Positions 1 through 10,029 of a stretch of DNA of 64,000 nt are shown piece by piece (the stretch's first letter is position 1; every line of letters starts with the position of its first letter). This DNA comes from Humulus lupulus. Its lineage: Eukaryota; Streptophyta; Magnoliopsida; Rosales; Cannabaceae. Made by a program: the position numbers and the translations under genes. The stretch lies in assembly GCF_963169125.1 (NCBI RefSeq), contig NC_084801.1:79549696-79613695 (forward strand), written 5' to 3'. The notes under the pieces were generated by a model that was not told the DNA's origin, did no database searches, and saw only the letters and a list, made by a program, of their open reading frames with translations.

Positions 1-387
1 TCCGTTTGTTTGGATAAATTTGAAATCTGTATTTGAACACAGTTGTTTAAGAAAAAACAACAAAACAGTGATTTTTGTGAGCGTTTTGTGTTTCAAAATG
101 ATAAAATCATTTTCACATTAGATATCAATCACGTCCTAAAAGTATTCTTTTTGTAATATTTAAGAACATTTCTCAGAACAAAAATTGATTTTTTTAAAGA
201 AGAAAATGTTAGAATTTAAGAAACACTCGAGCAACATACATAAATATCAATATTTCAATACATAATCTCAGATCCTAATCATGTTACTAAAATTGTTTCA
301 ATATAAAATCTTAAATCATATTTTTATAGATCATTTGCTAAATCGAAGAAGATGAACTTGAGAGCGAAAGCACTAAACTGAGTACAT
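1..387. other. AT-rich left flank, nothing recognised
   Basis: No reading frame or family motif is recognisable. It lies outside the putative 3' LTR of the copia remnant that starts at 388, so it is either host DNA or an older decayed repeat. Confidence 0.4.
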
Positions 388-712
388 TGTTGGAGATTGC
401 AATCTTTCTATATAATATGTATCTCTATGAGAAAAAAGTTTATCTTTTCTTTTCTATTAATGGGATGACAGATAGAATAGAATGATACATATATATATAT
501 ATGGGACCACAACTCTAATTTATAATTAGTGATTTCCAATTTTGCCTATTATAAAATTAAAAATTCACTTTCTTATTTCTACACATTAAATTCATGACAC
601 TTTAATACCCTATGATATTTATAACAGAATCGATCACTTAATTTTATATCACACTTTATAATAGCATTATACATTATACATATGTACTCATAAAATAGAA
701 TTTTAATCAACA
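388..712 (-). repeat. Candidate copia 3' LTR (minus orientation)
   Basis: On the minus strand this 325-bp stretch begins TGTTGATTAAAATTC and ends CAATCTCCAACA, so it has TG...CA ends and matching TGTTG/CAACA termini. It is preceded (plus 713-724) by the purine-rich AAAATGAGAGAT, a typical polypurine tract. The 5-bp flank at 383-387 is TACAT. The partner LTR is not in view, so the assignment rests on ends and position only. Confidence 0.5.
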
Positions 713-1037
713 ATCTCTCATTTTGGCAACATATGTTTCCTTATAAATGTACAACCTTATGAGCTAAAAATTTGCTATCATATAAAGGTATTTTTTAACA
801 ATCTCGTCTATCAACCATATCCATATAGGATTAAAGCGGTATTTGTCATATTAATCATGACTGAACCCATCAGTGGTCACTTATACAAATACATTTAAAT
901 GACATAGATCAATCATGGATGGGTAGCATGGAAATTACATGCAATGTGAACCAAACATGTCTATTTCCAACTGGTCCTCCTTAAACTTTAGTGAAGTCAG
1001 AATCATAACAAAAACAGAGTGAATGAACTGAAAAACT
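713..1037. other. Copia 3' non-coding stretch
   Basis: This stretch lies between the broken integrase and the candidate LTR. No reverse transcriptase motif is readable in any frame, so the whole RT-RNase H module has been deleted here. Confidence 0.45.
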
Positions 1038-1274
1038 TCATTTCTGATCAGAAAATAACCAAATACATAAATGTTTGAAATAAACATAAAGCTCATATGG
1101 TGTTTTTGCAACTGCTTTAGTTGGTACTCTATTCAAAATGTAAGTTGTTGTCTTTAATGCTTCTCCCCATAGGGACTCGGGTAAGGTAGAATGAACAATT
1201 ATACCTCTTACCATATCCTTAAGAGTCCTATTGCGTCTTTCAGCAACACCATTCATGCTAGGTGATCCTGGCAT
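1038..1274 (-). pseudogene. Copia integrase catalytic core, C-terminal fragment
   Basis: The 78-residue frame carries [11 protein letters not shown], where E is the third residue of the integrase D,D,E triad, then ESLWGEAL and ILNRVPTKA, both typical of copia integrase. After PYEL the normal tail is scrambled: KHLCIWLF appears where KHLHVWGC-like sequence is usual, with bases missing in between. It continues the frame at 1304-2053 after a short frame break. It cannot be functional because the core is split and nothing follows it. Confidence 0.8.
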
Positions 1275-1303
1275 GGTGTATTGTGGGACAATGCCGGATT
1301 CCT

Positions 1304-2053
1304 CTAGGAATTTAGCAAACGATCCTGGACGTTGTTCACCTGATCAGATCTGACGTTTTTAATCCTTTTGTTGAGTTGATTCTCAACTTCACCTTTATAA
1401 GCTTTGAACACATCCAGAGACTGGGGCTTTTCATGAATGAGATATAGGTACCCATAACGTGAGTAATCGTCTATGAATGATATGAAATATTGTTGACCAT
1501 TCCATGATGCTGTAAGGAATGGCCCACAAACATCTGTATGAATCAATTCTAAGACATCTGAAGATCTGTTGGCACCTAATCTCTTAGTTTTTGTCTGTTT
1601 TCCCTTGATACAATCGACACAAACATCAAAGTCTGTTAAGTCAAGAGACTCTAAAATGCCATCAGACACAAGGCGCTCAACTCTACCTTTTGAGATATGA
1701 CCTAAGCGCTTATGCCATAATGACGCTGAATTTTCCTTATTTAATTTGCGTTTAGTACCACATGATTCCACATGCAAGGTTTCATTATAGGATGTAATTG
1801 TTTCTAGCAAATAAAGGTTGTCATAACAATTCAAGTAACCAGTTCCAACAACATTTGAATTTAAAGACAAACTAAACTGATTGTTTCCAAAAGAACAACA
1901 ATATCCAAATTTGTCCAACAAAGAAACATAAACTAAATTCCTTCTAAAAGACAGTGCAACAAAAGTGTCTTTCAAATCCAAATAATAACCAGTACCTAAC
2001 AACAACCTAAAATGCCCAATTACTTCCACTTCCACCGATTTTCTATCGCCCAT
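1304..2053 (-). pseudogene. Copia protease end, GAG-pre-integrase and integrase N-terminal half
   Basis: The 249-residue frame holds, in order, the protease-to-integrase linker, the GAG-pre-integrase motif SLWHKRLGH, the zinc-binding cysteines CVDC followed by KGKQTK, the first catalytic aspartate in IHTDVCGPF and the second in FIDDYSRYGY. The HHCC zinc finger and two of the three catalytic acids are therefore present. The third is in the separate frame at 1038-1274. A frame break just before 1304 (around KNVRSDQ) splits the core. Confidence 0.85.
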
Positions 2054-2083
2054 GAAGATGTGTCTTTCACCATCACTTGGCTT

Positions 2084-2584
2084 TCAGTAGCTCAGGCAAC
2101 CCTGCATAGAAATACTTATGCGAGTAGTAGCACCAGAATCTATCCACCAAGTGTTCCTAGGTACTGAAGCTAAATTAACCTCAGAACAGACCAAAGTAAG
2201 AATCATACCTTTCTTTGCACGCCATGCGTGATACTTAGCACAATCTTTCTTCATATGTCCAGACATGTTGCAAAAGAAACAACCCTCTGAATCCTTCTGT
2301 TGTTTCTTTTGGACTGGACCTTTAGCAGCTTCATTCTCAGGTTTCCTTTTCTTGCCCTTATCCTTAGGGGCACTGGCCAAGTGAGCACTTTCAGTCTTGT
2401 CATTTTTTAACCTTTCTTCCTCTTGCACACAGTGAGAAATGAGCTCATTAAGAGTCCACTTCTCCTTTTGACAGTTGTAACTAATTTTAAATTGGTTAAA
2501 CTGTGCAGGAAGTGTTAACAAAACCATAAGCACAAGCACATCATCAGAAAAGCTCAATCTGAAGTGTCTTAAGCCTTGAGACAA
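2084..2584 (-). pseudogene. Copia gag C-terminal half with zinc knuckle and protease start
   Basis: The 166-residue frame begins with the end of the gag capsid domain (LPAQFNQFKISYNCQKEKW) and has a basic linker. It then carries a CX2CX4HX4C zinc knuckle, CFFCNMSGHMKKDC, for binding genomic RNA. The protease active-site region WWIDSGATT follows, with the catalytic DSG. The frame then ends early in ISISMQGCLSY, so protease continues only in the next frame. A stop and a frame change near 2585-2630 separate it from the gag N-terminus. Confidence 0.85.
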
Positions 2585-2621
2585 TATGATGTATTTCCAT
2601 AATGTACTCCTTTATATTTAC

Positions 2622-2963
2622 TTAACCCTTATACTTCATGGTCGTCAAAGAACCTAGAAGTGTTGTCATTTCAACCTTATCATTTTTAGCAAAACGTTCC
2701 TCAATTTGTTCAAGGAAATTCTTGGCGTTAGTAATCCCTTCGGATTCTTTGCCCCAAAAGGCTTCTGGGATGCTATGTTTCATAATCATTAAACTCATGC
2801 GATTTGAACGATCCCACCTCTCAAAATCTGCTTTCTCATCACTGGTGCTTTCCTTAATAAGAGGTGCAGGTTGTTTATCCCTTAATGCATGGTCTAAATC
2901 CATACATCCCAGAACTATAAGTAAGTTCCTTTTCCAATCCTTGAAATTGGTCCCATTAAGCAT
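2622..2963 (-). pseudogene. Copia gag N-terminal half
   Basis: The 113-residue frame starts MLNGTNFKDWKRNLL, the usual opening of plant copia gag proteins of the UBN2 type. It continues through FWGKESEGITNAKNFLEQIEE, ending at MKYKG followed by a stop. Homologous coding continues across the stop into the frame at 2084-2584. Codons upstream of the methionine also read like gag N-terminus, so the true start may lie slightly further out. Confidence 0.8.
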
Positions 2964-2984
2964 GGGAATAGAATTAATATTAGC

Positions 2985-3345
2985 AGATATTGAGGTAGCA
3001 AAAGATGAACTAGCTGATTATAGAACAAAACAAATAAAACAAGCTCACATCAATATGCATAATCAAACAATAATTCAAAAATGGTTAATCCCATCTCAAG
3101 ATACCAAACACAACATTAATATCAAATATTTGGACAATAATATTAACTGTAAGCAGTACTCTTGTTGTAGCAATCAAACATTGACAATAAATTATGTCAA
3201 ACAATATGTCAATCTTTGGGCTAACATATTGCTCGCACAAAATACCTTATAATTTCCACACATTTATCACCACAAATGTGCATGATATTCAACGAAATAT
3301 TCGCTTACCTTTGGGTCAGTTAATATATGCATAAATTACAAACAC
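2985..3345. other. Probable copia 5' leader, no motif
   Basis: AT-rich sequence upstream (minus-strand sense) of copia gag. I could not find a primer-binding site or LTR terminus in it. It runs into the TSD of the solo LTR at 3346 and resumes at 5766. Confidence 0.35.
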
Positions 3346-4595
3346 GCAAGTGTAATGACCCAAATTCGCTAATAAGGCTTAAGGGCCTTGATTAGTGTGC
3401 CTGAAGGGCATAATGGTAATTATGTGTGACTTTGATGAGTAAATGCATGATTATGATTTAAAGCATGATGTATGACTATTTGAATATTTGAGATGCATGA
3501 CTATGTGTATTAATATGCATGTAGGCCCTGATTAGGTTAGAAGGGTATAATCGTAATTTTTGCTAGTATGGGCATAACTGTATTGATGTATGTGATAATT
3601 GTCGAGACCACATTATTATGTGGATATATCTGCGATCTGTGACTCGAGACGATCCTAGTGAGCAAAGTAGCGAAAAAGTCATGGCGGGGATTTATACCCG
3701 GCCCGGGGTGAGCCTAGGGGTATAAATGGGAATTTAGTGAGTATATTGGGGTCTATTTTGACATTGAGGAATATTATTGGTGATTAATTAGGTATCGGGA
3801 ATCAAGCGGTAAATATTAGAGACACTTGAGGAGTTAGCGGGAATTGGGGTGAAATGACTAAAATGCCCCAAGAGGATTAAAGGGTTAGAATTAAAAGGGA
3901 GGGCATAATAGTCATTTGGCTTACAGGAGTTAAGTGTTACTAAGGCTTTATGTTAGTGGAAGTTGTAGAAAAGTATAGAAGCCTGAAAAGAAAAGAAGGG
4001 AAAAGAAAGAAAAAGAAAGGGAGAAAACAAAGAGTTTCTAAGGTCGGTTTATGCTTTCTTCATCATTCTCTTGAGTATTTTTGAGGCAAAGCTCAGGGAG
4101 GAGCTAAGCTAGGCTGAGCATCAAGAATCCTAAGCTAGGCTTGGAGAATTGGCAGAGGTTTAGCAAGAACACCCTAACACTTGAGGTAAGGTTTTGTAGT
4201 TTCTTCAGTTTCTGGTTTTGGTTTTTTGAACTATGGTGTGTAAGCTGAGTTTGATGGGAACTTTAGGGAATTCAAGGCAAAGATTGAGGAAGAGCAAGCT
4301 AAGGAGGTGTAGAGGTTGTATTGAAGTCGAAATCCCATTAAAGGTATGAATTCTAAGCTTGTAACTTTGATGTTTTGACTGGTTTCAGCTGAGTTTCTGA
4401 ACTTAGGGTCAGCTATGATGAATTTTGAGATTAGGGATGCATGCGTTTGGGTTTTGGGTATTTGGGGTGCTTGGGATGAATGGAGTATGTTCATAAGGTT
4501 GTTTTTGAGCTTGGTGAAGGTTTGGAGAAGTTTTGGTTGAGTTTGGTTCGAGGGAATCGTAGGAAGAAAAACTGAGGTGGTGTCTGTCTGTGACT

Positions 4596-4703
4596 AGCGC
4601 TACAGCGCTAGCCTTTGGGCGCTGTAGCGCTAGGCCATGCATGCTAAGGGGGTTTTGCTTCTATTTGTAGCGCTGTAGCGCCCTCCTAAGAGCGCTGTAG
4701 CAC
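4596..4703. repeat. Cluster of four AGCGCT-centred palindromes in LTR A
   Basis: Near-perfect dyads AGCGCTACAGCGCT (4596-4609), GCGCTGTAGCGCT (4619-4631), AGCGCTGTAGCGC (4669-4681) and AGCGCTGTAGCAC (4691-4703) lie within 108 bases. The flanking LTR sequence is not repetitive. Related dyads occupy the same relative position in Tekay-2's LTR and in the reversed LTR. Confidence 0.75.
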
Positions 4704-5338
4704 TGCCCTTTTTCCAGAAGGGGATTTTAGGGTTGTTTGCAAGGGTTTTTGACCAAGGGTTTGATTCCACAACCTTGTTTGGTGGAACTAGGACTTCCCA
4801 GGGGCTCAGGATTGGCCCCGAGGGTAGGTTTTGGACTTGAGGATTGATGATGACTTTGGCCTATGGTTTTGTTTAGGTGAGCGCTAGGGCTCGAGGGGGA
4901 TCGTGCTCAAGGAGTCGAGAGATCAAAGCTAGCGAATCGAAAGGTAAGAAAACTACACCCGGTTATATGATTGTGATGGGACTAAGTGCTCCCGATACTT
5001 GTATTATGTCAATGATGGTATTACGCCATGGGACATGTGATAGCAGCCTAAGGGTGTCGTACACAATATTTGCGCACAGGGCGCGGCTTGGCCACTGGTA
5101 GCCGAGGACAGCTTAATATTCACTGAGCTCGGTTTAAGCGGGCCAGAGTCAGTGGGATAACGGAGGGAGTGGCCTGAGGGTGCTAGCCCTAGTTATCATT
5201 TGTGAACTGATATAGGATATGAGTTGATATGTTTAGTATGTAGAATACTTGATTATACTGAATACTTATATGGTTGAGAATATGTGATGCAATATGAGAT
5301 ATTGATTTGCATGTTGATTTCTTATGCTCTACTGTTGT

Positions 5339-5390
5339 GTTTTCTTGCTGGGCCTTGGCGCATGGGTGCTACGTGGTGCAGGTAAAGGTA
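5339..5390 (+). promoter_or_regulatory. LTR conserved block ending in a splice-donor-like site
   Basis: The block reads TTTTCTTGCTGGGCC, then a variant of CTCACGGGTGCTACGTGG, then TGCAGGTAAAGG. It is found in all eight Tekay-like LTRs of the window (19411-19460, 25903-25952, 26758-26807 minus, 55922-55971, 57977-58026, 60084-60133, 62877-62926). CAG/GTAAAG resembles a plant 5' splice site. Function is inferred only from conservation. Confidence 0.6.
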
Positions 5391-5451
5391 AAGGCAAGCT
5401 GGACCAATCCTGAGATGGAGTGCTGCGGGGTTGAATGTACATAGCCAGCTA

Positions 5452-5470
5452 TTCGATCGCCATGGTCGAG
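5452..5470 (+). other. Conserved LTR hairpin (8-bp stem, 3-nt loop), copy in LTR A
   Basis: TTCGATCG and TGGTCGAG flank a CCA loop, and all eight positions pair if G-U is allowed. The same architecture recurs 62-66 nt after the conserved block in every Tekay-like LTR here, with a different stem sequence. This implies selection on an RNA structure at some time in the family's history. Confidence 0.55.
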
Positions 5471-5765
5471 GAGTGGATCAGGACAGGGATTGCCTAACTG
5501 TGTGTTTTGCCTTAATATGGCTTGATATTGTACTTAAACCTTATGACTTTTGTAAATGGTCTTGAAACTTATTATATTTTTTGGGATCCCGTGTAAACAG
5601 ACAATGGTTCTTAATGAAAAATGTGACTTTTGAGACCAAAACATTTTAACCCTAGTTCCTTTATAGTTTCAATAGCACGTTTTCAATTAAAGACTTGATT
5701 AGCAAGTCTAGCACTTTATAAACACACAGTGTAATGGTCTTGGCTATCCAGGGTGTTACAGCAAG

Positions 5766-5850
5766 CATCTTGATATTTTAAATAAATTAATCTACACAAA
5801 AGAGGTCACTTTGGTGACTTATTGTTTCAATTAACCTATTTAAAATATTA
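5766..5850. other. Short AT-rich flank between solo LTR A and Tat-1
   Basis: This continues the sequence interrupted at 3345, because removing solo LTR A and one GCAAG joins the two pieces. It is then interrupted by Tat-1 and resumes at 12972. Confidence 0.5.
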
Positions 5851-5936
5851 GACATTGTTGATGCTCAAAATCCCACCAAGGGAAAATATGAGATCAATGC
5901 CATGAAGCCCCCATTTACACGACATAGAAGCCATGG

Positions 5937-6111
5937 CCTCGCTCAGCCACGCTCGGCCACGCCCGCACGCACCAGGTGGCCTCGCTCAGCCACGCCCGCA
6001 CGCACCAGGTGGCCTCGCTCGGCCACACTCGAACACACCAGGTGGCCTCGCTCGGCCACGCTCGCACGCACCAGGTGGCCTCGCTCGACCACGCTCGCAC
6101 GCACCAGGTGG
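5937..6111 (+). repeat. 33-bp tandem array in Tat-1 5' LTR
   Basis: Five imperfect units of CCTCGCTCGGCCACGCTCGC plus ACGCACCAGGTGG; the first has about ten extra bases. Because 33 is divisible by three, the array stays open as repetitive peptides in several frames. I treat these as artefacts, not genes. Confidence 0.9.
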
Positions 6112-6150
6112 CCTCGCAAATATGGGCACGCGTCATCTAGGCCCGAATGG

Positions 6151-6368
6151 CCTCGCCCATGCCCACGGAGTGGCCTCGCCATCTAGACCCCGTGGTGGCC
6201 TTGCCCATGCCCACGGAGTGACCTCGCCATCTAGGCCCCGTGGTGGCCTCGCCCATGCCCACGGAGTGGCCTCGCCATCTAGGCCCCGTGGTGGCCTCGC
6301 CATCTAGGCCCCGTGGTGACCTCTCCCATGCCCACGGAGTGGCCTCGCCATTTAGGCCCGAATGATGG
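6151..6368 (+). repeat. 48-bp tandem array in Tat-1 5' LTR
   Basis: About 4.5 units beginning CCTCGCCCATGCCCACGGAG and ending near CCCCGTGGTGG. One unit is a 24-base partial. The 3' LTR has exactly six units in 288 bases. Confidence 0.9.
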
Positions 6369-6882
6369 CCTCGCCCATGGCCTCATGGAGGTCACATCCG
6401 CAGCACACTCAGCCTCGTGAACAGCCAAGAGAGCCGCGCCATCAATAAGCCTTCCAAGGGGGCCTCGCGAAGGAATGAGAGCTACGTCACCTAATGGCCA
6501 CGTGAGTAGAGCCATGCACCAAGGGTCCCATTCCTTACACCTTGAGACCCATATGCTTAGAGGCTCCAGTACGAGTCGAATGGGACATACTTGTATGACC
6601 TAGTACTGAGTACGGACACCGGTATCAGTGGGACTGTTGGGATAAGAGTTATGGCTTGTACGCCTACGACCAAGGGTCAGAGTCGACACCACTACCACCT
6701 GCGCCACTATGCCTGCCACCACTCATCAAACATGGGTACAGACAAGTATTGGAGACATCCTCCTGACACCTGCTCCTGTACTGGAGGTACGACCACAACC
6801 TCCGAAGCCACTCCCCTGACATAGTACTTATGTACCACTTGGTCTCCTGGACCACCATGTACCTAAGGCCATTAGAGCCTAC

Positions 6883-6889
6883 TATAAAA
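6883..6889 (+). promoter_or_regulatory. Candidate TATA box, Tat-1 5' LTR
   Basis: TATAAAA lies 199 bp before the LTR end, downstream of the tandem arrays. The same element is at 12761-12767 in the 3' LTR. This position fits the promoter of the genomic transcript. Confidence 0.6.
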
Positions 6890-7088
6890 TGAACTTGAAC
6901 ACCACCTGAAAGGGGGTTGGAAATTTTACTGTAGCAAAGGCTTGAGTGTGAATGAAAGACTGAATTCTCCATTATTATTCTATCATTGTTCTTGAGTGAT
7001 TGTTTAAGTTTCTACAGCTTTTCCATTAGAGACCTTGACTTGATAATTTTTCCAACTCAACTTAGTTGACGAGTTCTCACCATCAACA

Positions 7089-7107
7089 GTTTGGCGCCGT
7101 CTGTGGG
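7089..7107 (+). other. Tat-1 primer-binding site
   Basis: TTTGGCGCCGTCTGTGGG begins two bases after the LTR end. This sequence is common as the primer site of Tat-lineage elements. I do not assign the tRNA. Confidence 0.75.
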
Positions 7108-7157
7108 AACGTTAGTTTCAAGCTACTGTTCCACCATTGTTTCTGGCAAGAAGAAAA

Positions 7158-8347
7158 TGCCAAGACGTTCAAAGCGACTGAGGGAGCCACGAGAGGTAGA
7201 GGTTCACCTGAACGTAGTCCAGCTGAAGGCCTCCATGAAGGACGCTCCTCCACCCAGAGACGTGGAGCCCCCGAAGGACCCTGAGGTTCACGGAGGTGAT
7301 AGAGTGGCATCGTCACCGGCCGCTCCACCTGGAGAAAGTCCTCCAAGAGCACCACCAGGAAATGCTAATGAGTTCCCTCCTCCAAAACCACCGCAGGTAC
7401 CGAACTCCGGCCGGCAGGACTCGGGCCCTTCTGCCCGTAGGCATGATAAGCACCCCCAGGTCCATTCCATGAGCTCGAGTTCGAAATCTCGGTTTTATGA
7501 AGAGGAAATACGTGAGCTCCACCGTAAGAACCAAAGGTTGGAAACCACCTTGGAGAACATGCAAGAGGTCCTGAACGGCCTATTGCAGGGTAAGTCGAGC
7601 GTGACCTTGCCTAAGAGGAAGGAGAAGGGCAAGGATGGGGTGGAGACCACTGTACCGGTAGAAGATGGGAGAACCCGACACTCAACCAGTAACACCCCCC
7701 GAGCGAAGCAACGTGAGCACCCTGAACCGCCTAAGCAGGCCCAGAAACCAACGCTGAGGACCAACGCTGCCCCTCGTAATGAGGACGAGGTCACCTCTAA
7801 AAGAGCACCCTCAGACTTACGGGAGGAGCTCAATAAAAAGAGGGCGGGCAAAGGGACCAGGCCGCCTGTGGCGCCTCGAGAAGGCAAGGGAAAGGCGGAT
7901 CTTAGCCCGTCCGCTCTGAGGGACACTCTAAGCAAGAGGAGGCAGGACCTGGACACGGAGATGAGGAGCCTGCGAAGCAAGATCGTCACCGCATCAGGCG
8001 GCCATGTCTTTGAGGAAGAATTCGACCATGAGTCACCCTTCGTCAGGGAGATCCAGGCCATCAGGCTCCCTGCCAACTTTAAAGAGCCCCATATGACCCC
8101 CTACGAAGGAGACACGGATCCAAAATATCATCTAGATACATTTAATGACCTGATGAAGCTGAGGGGAATTGGCTGCGAGGCACGATGTCATTGCTTCGCT
8201 GTCACCTTAAGAGGACCTGCCTACAAATGGTTCAGGAGGCTTAGACCGGGGTCCATCCGATCTTGGCAGCAACTTTCTGTGAATTCCTCCAGCAGCACCA
8301 CGCCATGCGAGATTACACAATGCCAGGCACCAGCCTCGCCAATGTGA
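7158..8347 (+). pseudogene. Tat-1 gag, N-terminal part
   Basis: I choose the methionine at 7158 (MPRRSKRLREPREVE) because upstream codons of the open frame run through the primer site. The product has a basic start, a long proline-rich, low-complexity region, a coiled-coil-like stretch (YEEEIRELHRKNQRLETTLEN) and the capsid-like gag core (DPKYHLDTFNDLMKLRGIG, then AYKWFRRLRPGSIRSW). Just after RSWQQL the frame moves by one position, near 8263-8285, and gag continues in the frame at 8263-9711. The last approximately 20 codons of this frame are out-of-frame readthrough. A single indel has thus broken an otherwise long gag. Confidence 0.85.
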
Positions 8348-9711
8348 AACAAGGAGAAAGTGAGAGTTTGAAGAGCTATATCCACCGGTTCAATATGGAG
8401 GCGGCTAAGGTAGGGAGCCTGACCCGTCGAGAGCTGAAAATGGCCATCACTGCTGGAGTACGCCCAGGGAGCAAGTTATGGGATAACATGCTCAAGAGAG
8501 AGGTCATGGACTTGGATGATTTCTACGAGCGGGCACAAAAGTACATTCGCGTGGAGGATGGTCACGAAAACCTTAAAGTTGGAAAAGGCCCATCGCCCCT
8601 GAAACCTTCTGCCCAGGAAGACCAAAGTCGTGCCAAGAAGAAGGGTGTATATGAGGGAACGAGGGACGATCGTCCCCGGAAGCACCAACGCTCTGGCGAG
8701 CGCATACAGAGCCCCTACACTTTTTACACAGACCTCACCCATGCGAGAGAGGATATTTTCGTTATGAACGAAAACTGGGTCCCTTTTAAAAGGCCCCCGC
8801 CAATAAAAAAGGATCGGTCTAAAAAAGACCCGGGCAAGTATTGCCAATATCACAAGGATATCGGCCACACCACCGCGGAGTGCAGCCATTTGAAGGTGGA
8901 AATCGAGGAGCTCATCCGCCGGGGACATTTGGGCAGATATGTGCTCAAGGAGAACCAAAGGCCAGAAGAAGGAGAGTCCCCTCCGCGGGCACGAAGGGTG
9001 GCCCCAGAAGTGCAGGGAGAGGTCAGGACCATCTTTGGAGGACCAGGAGTCGGAGGCAAGTCAAGGAAGGGGCGAGACAAGTACGCCAAGGAGGCCAGAC
9101 GAAGTCCACCACCTTGTGTTTTAAGTTTGGAGCAGCGCCCCCCAAAGAGCTTCAAAGGCGAGAATGACTCAATAACTTTCACTGAAGAAGATGCACAGGG
9201 GGTGCGTTTCCCTCATAATGACCCCCTGGTGCTAACCGCCCAGCTTGCTAACATGAGGGTACGTCAGGTCATGGTGGATAACGGGAGCTCTGTGGACATT
9301 TTGTATCGACCAGCGCTGGAGAAGATGGGGTTGAGCCTCCGTCACCTAAAACCTTGCACTACGACTTTGTATGGGTTTACGGGAGATTCGATGCAACCTC
9401 TAGGGACAATCGAATTAGCCCTCACCATGGGGGAGCAACCCAAGCAAACCACCATAATGGCTAACTTTGTCGTGGTGGAGTGCACCTCAGCCTTCAATGC
9501 GGTATTAGGGAGACCCTCTCTGAGAGAATTGAAGGCGATAACTTTTGTGTATCACCTAGCTATGAAATTCCCAACCCCTGGGGGAGAAGCATGTGTGAAA
9601 GGGGAGCAGAAGGAAGCGAGGGAATGCTATAATATGTCCCTCCGCGCAGCCACTAAACCATCTATACCAATGACAATGGCTGTGTATGAAGGAGCGACCC
9701 ACACAAGTTAG
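8263..9711 (+). pseudogene. Tat-1 gag C-terminal part and aspartic protease
   Basis: After the frame break the 482-codon frame gives the rest of the gag core (FLQQHHAMRDY, SYIHRFNMEAAK, ELKMAITAGVRPGSKLWD). It continues with a basic linker, a Cys/His motif CQYHKDIGHTTAEC and the HLGRYV region. The retroviral-type protease has active-site VMVDNGSSVDILY (catalytic D at about residue 339; DNG instead of the more usual DTG) and the second flap/strand motif FNAVLGRPSLRELKA. It ends at a stop after YEGATHTS, where reverse transcriptase would begin in an autonomous Tat element. Nothing pol-like follows. Confidence 0.88.
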
Positions 9712-10029
9712 ATCCACACAAGATTGGACCCACGGGTTACGGAGCCTCTCAAGAAGTACTACCAGCAAGGCTTCAGCTCTCAGGGCCAAAAGAACCTATG
9801 TTTAGTTTGTTCTTCGTTGTTTTAGCTTAAGCAAGTAAGAATCAAAGAGGCTACCTAGGTAACCTCCTAGTTAGATGTAACCCCCTTTTGTATTTACAAA
9901 GTGAGTTGTAAACCGCGTGTTATGAATGAAACTGTTTGCAACTTCATGTGTTATTTTTCTTCGCTACGCAGGCATCAGCCAAAGTGTCAGCCGAAATAAA
10001 TTTCACCAAACACTTGGGGGGCAGGACAG
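9712..10029 (+). other. Tat-1 3' non-coding region, first part
   Basis: Non-coding sequence follows the protease stop. The normal RT-RNase H-integrase segment of some 4 kb is missing between here and the antisense ORF. Confidence 0.6.

Larger units (their letters stand above)
388..3345 (-). mobile_element. Ty1/copia retrotransposon remnant
   Basis: Read on the minus strand, the order is gag, CCHC zinc knuckle, protease start, GAG-pre-integrase, integrase, a short non-coding stretch, a purine-rich tract and a candidate 3' LTR. Integrase directly after protease is the diagnostic Ty1/copia order. Reverse transcriptase and RNase H, which should follow integrase, are absent: after the integrase remnant ends near 1040 only about 320 bases remain before the candidate LTR. 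The 5' LTR is not visible. The solo LTR at 3351 and Tat-1 at 5856 interrupt or adjoin its 5' side, so the 5' limit is uncertain. Confidence 0.75.
3351..5760 (+). repeat. Solo LTR A, Tekay/Del-like Ty3/gypsy
   Basis: The 2410-bp unit starts TGTAATGACCCAAATTCGC and ends CCAGGGTGTTACA. It is flanked by perfect 5-bp repeats GCAAG at 3346-3350 and 5761-5765. It shares its ends, the conserved block at 5339-5390, the hairpin at 5452-5470 and the TTGGGATCCC motif near 5580 with the other 2.2-2.6 kb LTRs in the window. No internal region is present, so this is the usual product of LTR-LTR recombination. It landed in the leader or flank of the copia remnant. Confidence 0.93.
5856..7088 (+). repeat. Tat-1 5' LTR
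   Basis: It runs from TGTTGATGCTCAAAATC to CTCACCATCAACA. It contains a 33-bp tandem array, a 48-bp tandem array and a TATAAAA at 6883-6889. It is 102 bp shorter than the 3' LTR, and tandem-array differences explain almost all of that. Confidence 0.93.

Noticed and set aside
2638..3252. 204-codon plus-strand frame across the copia gag region
   Set aside because: Antisense shadow of copia gag running into AT-rich leader; no recognisable domain.
5902..6307. Arg/Ala/Pro-rich repetitive frames over the Tat-1 LTRs (also 11641-12372), open on both strands
   Set aside because: The 33-bp and 48-bp tandem units are multiples of three, so all frames stay open. They lie wholly in LTRs and match no protein family.
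5937..6368. CRISPR-like array
   Set aside because: The units are contiguous tandem repeats without unique spacers, in a plant LTR, with no cas genes.
7495..8076. 193-codon minus-strand frame opposite Tat-1 gag
   Set aside because: Shadow of gag coding; no domain and no conservation signal. The same applies to minus-strand frames opposite Tat-3 gag-pol (36479-37216, 37280-37759).
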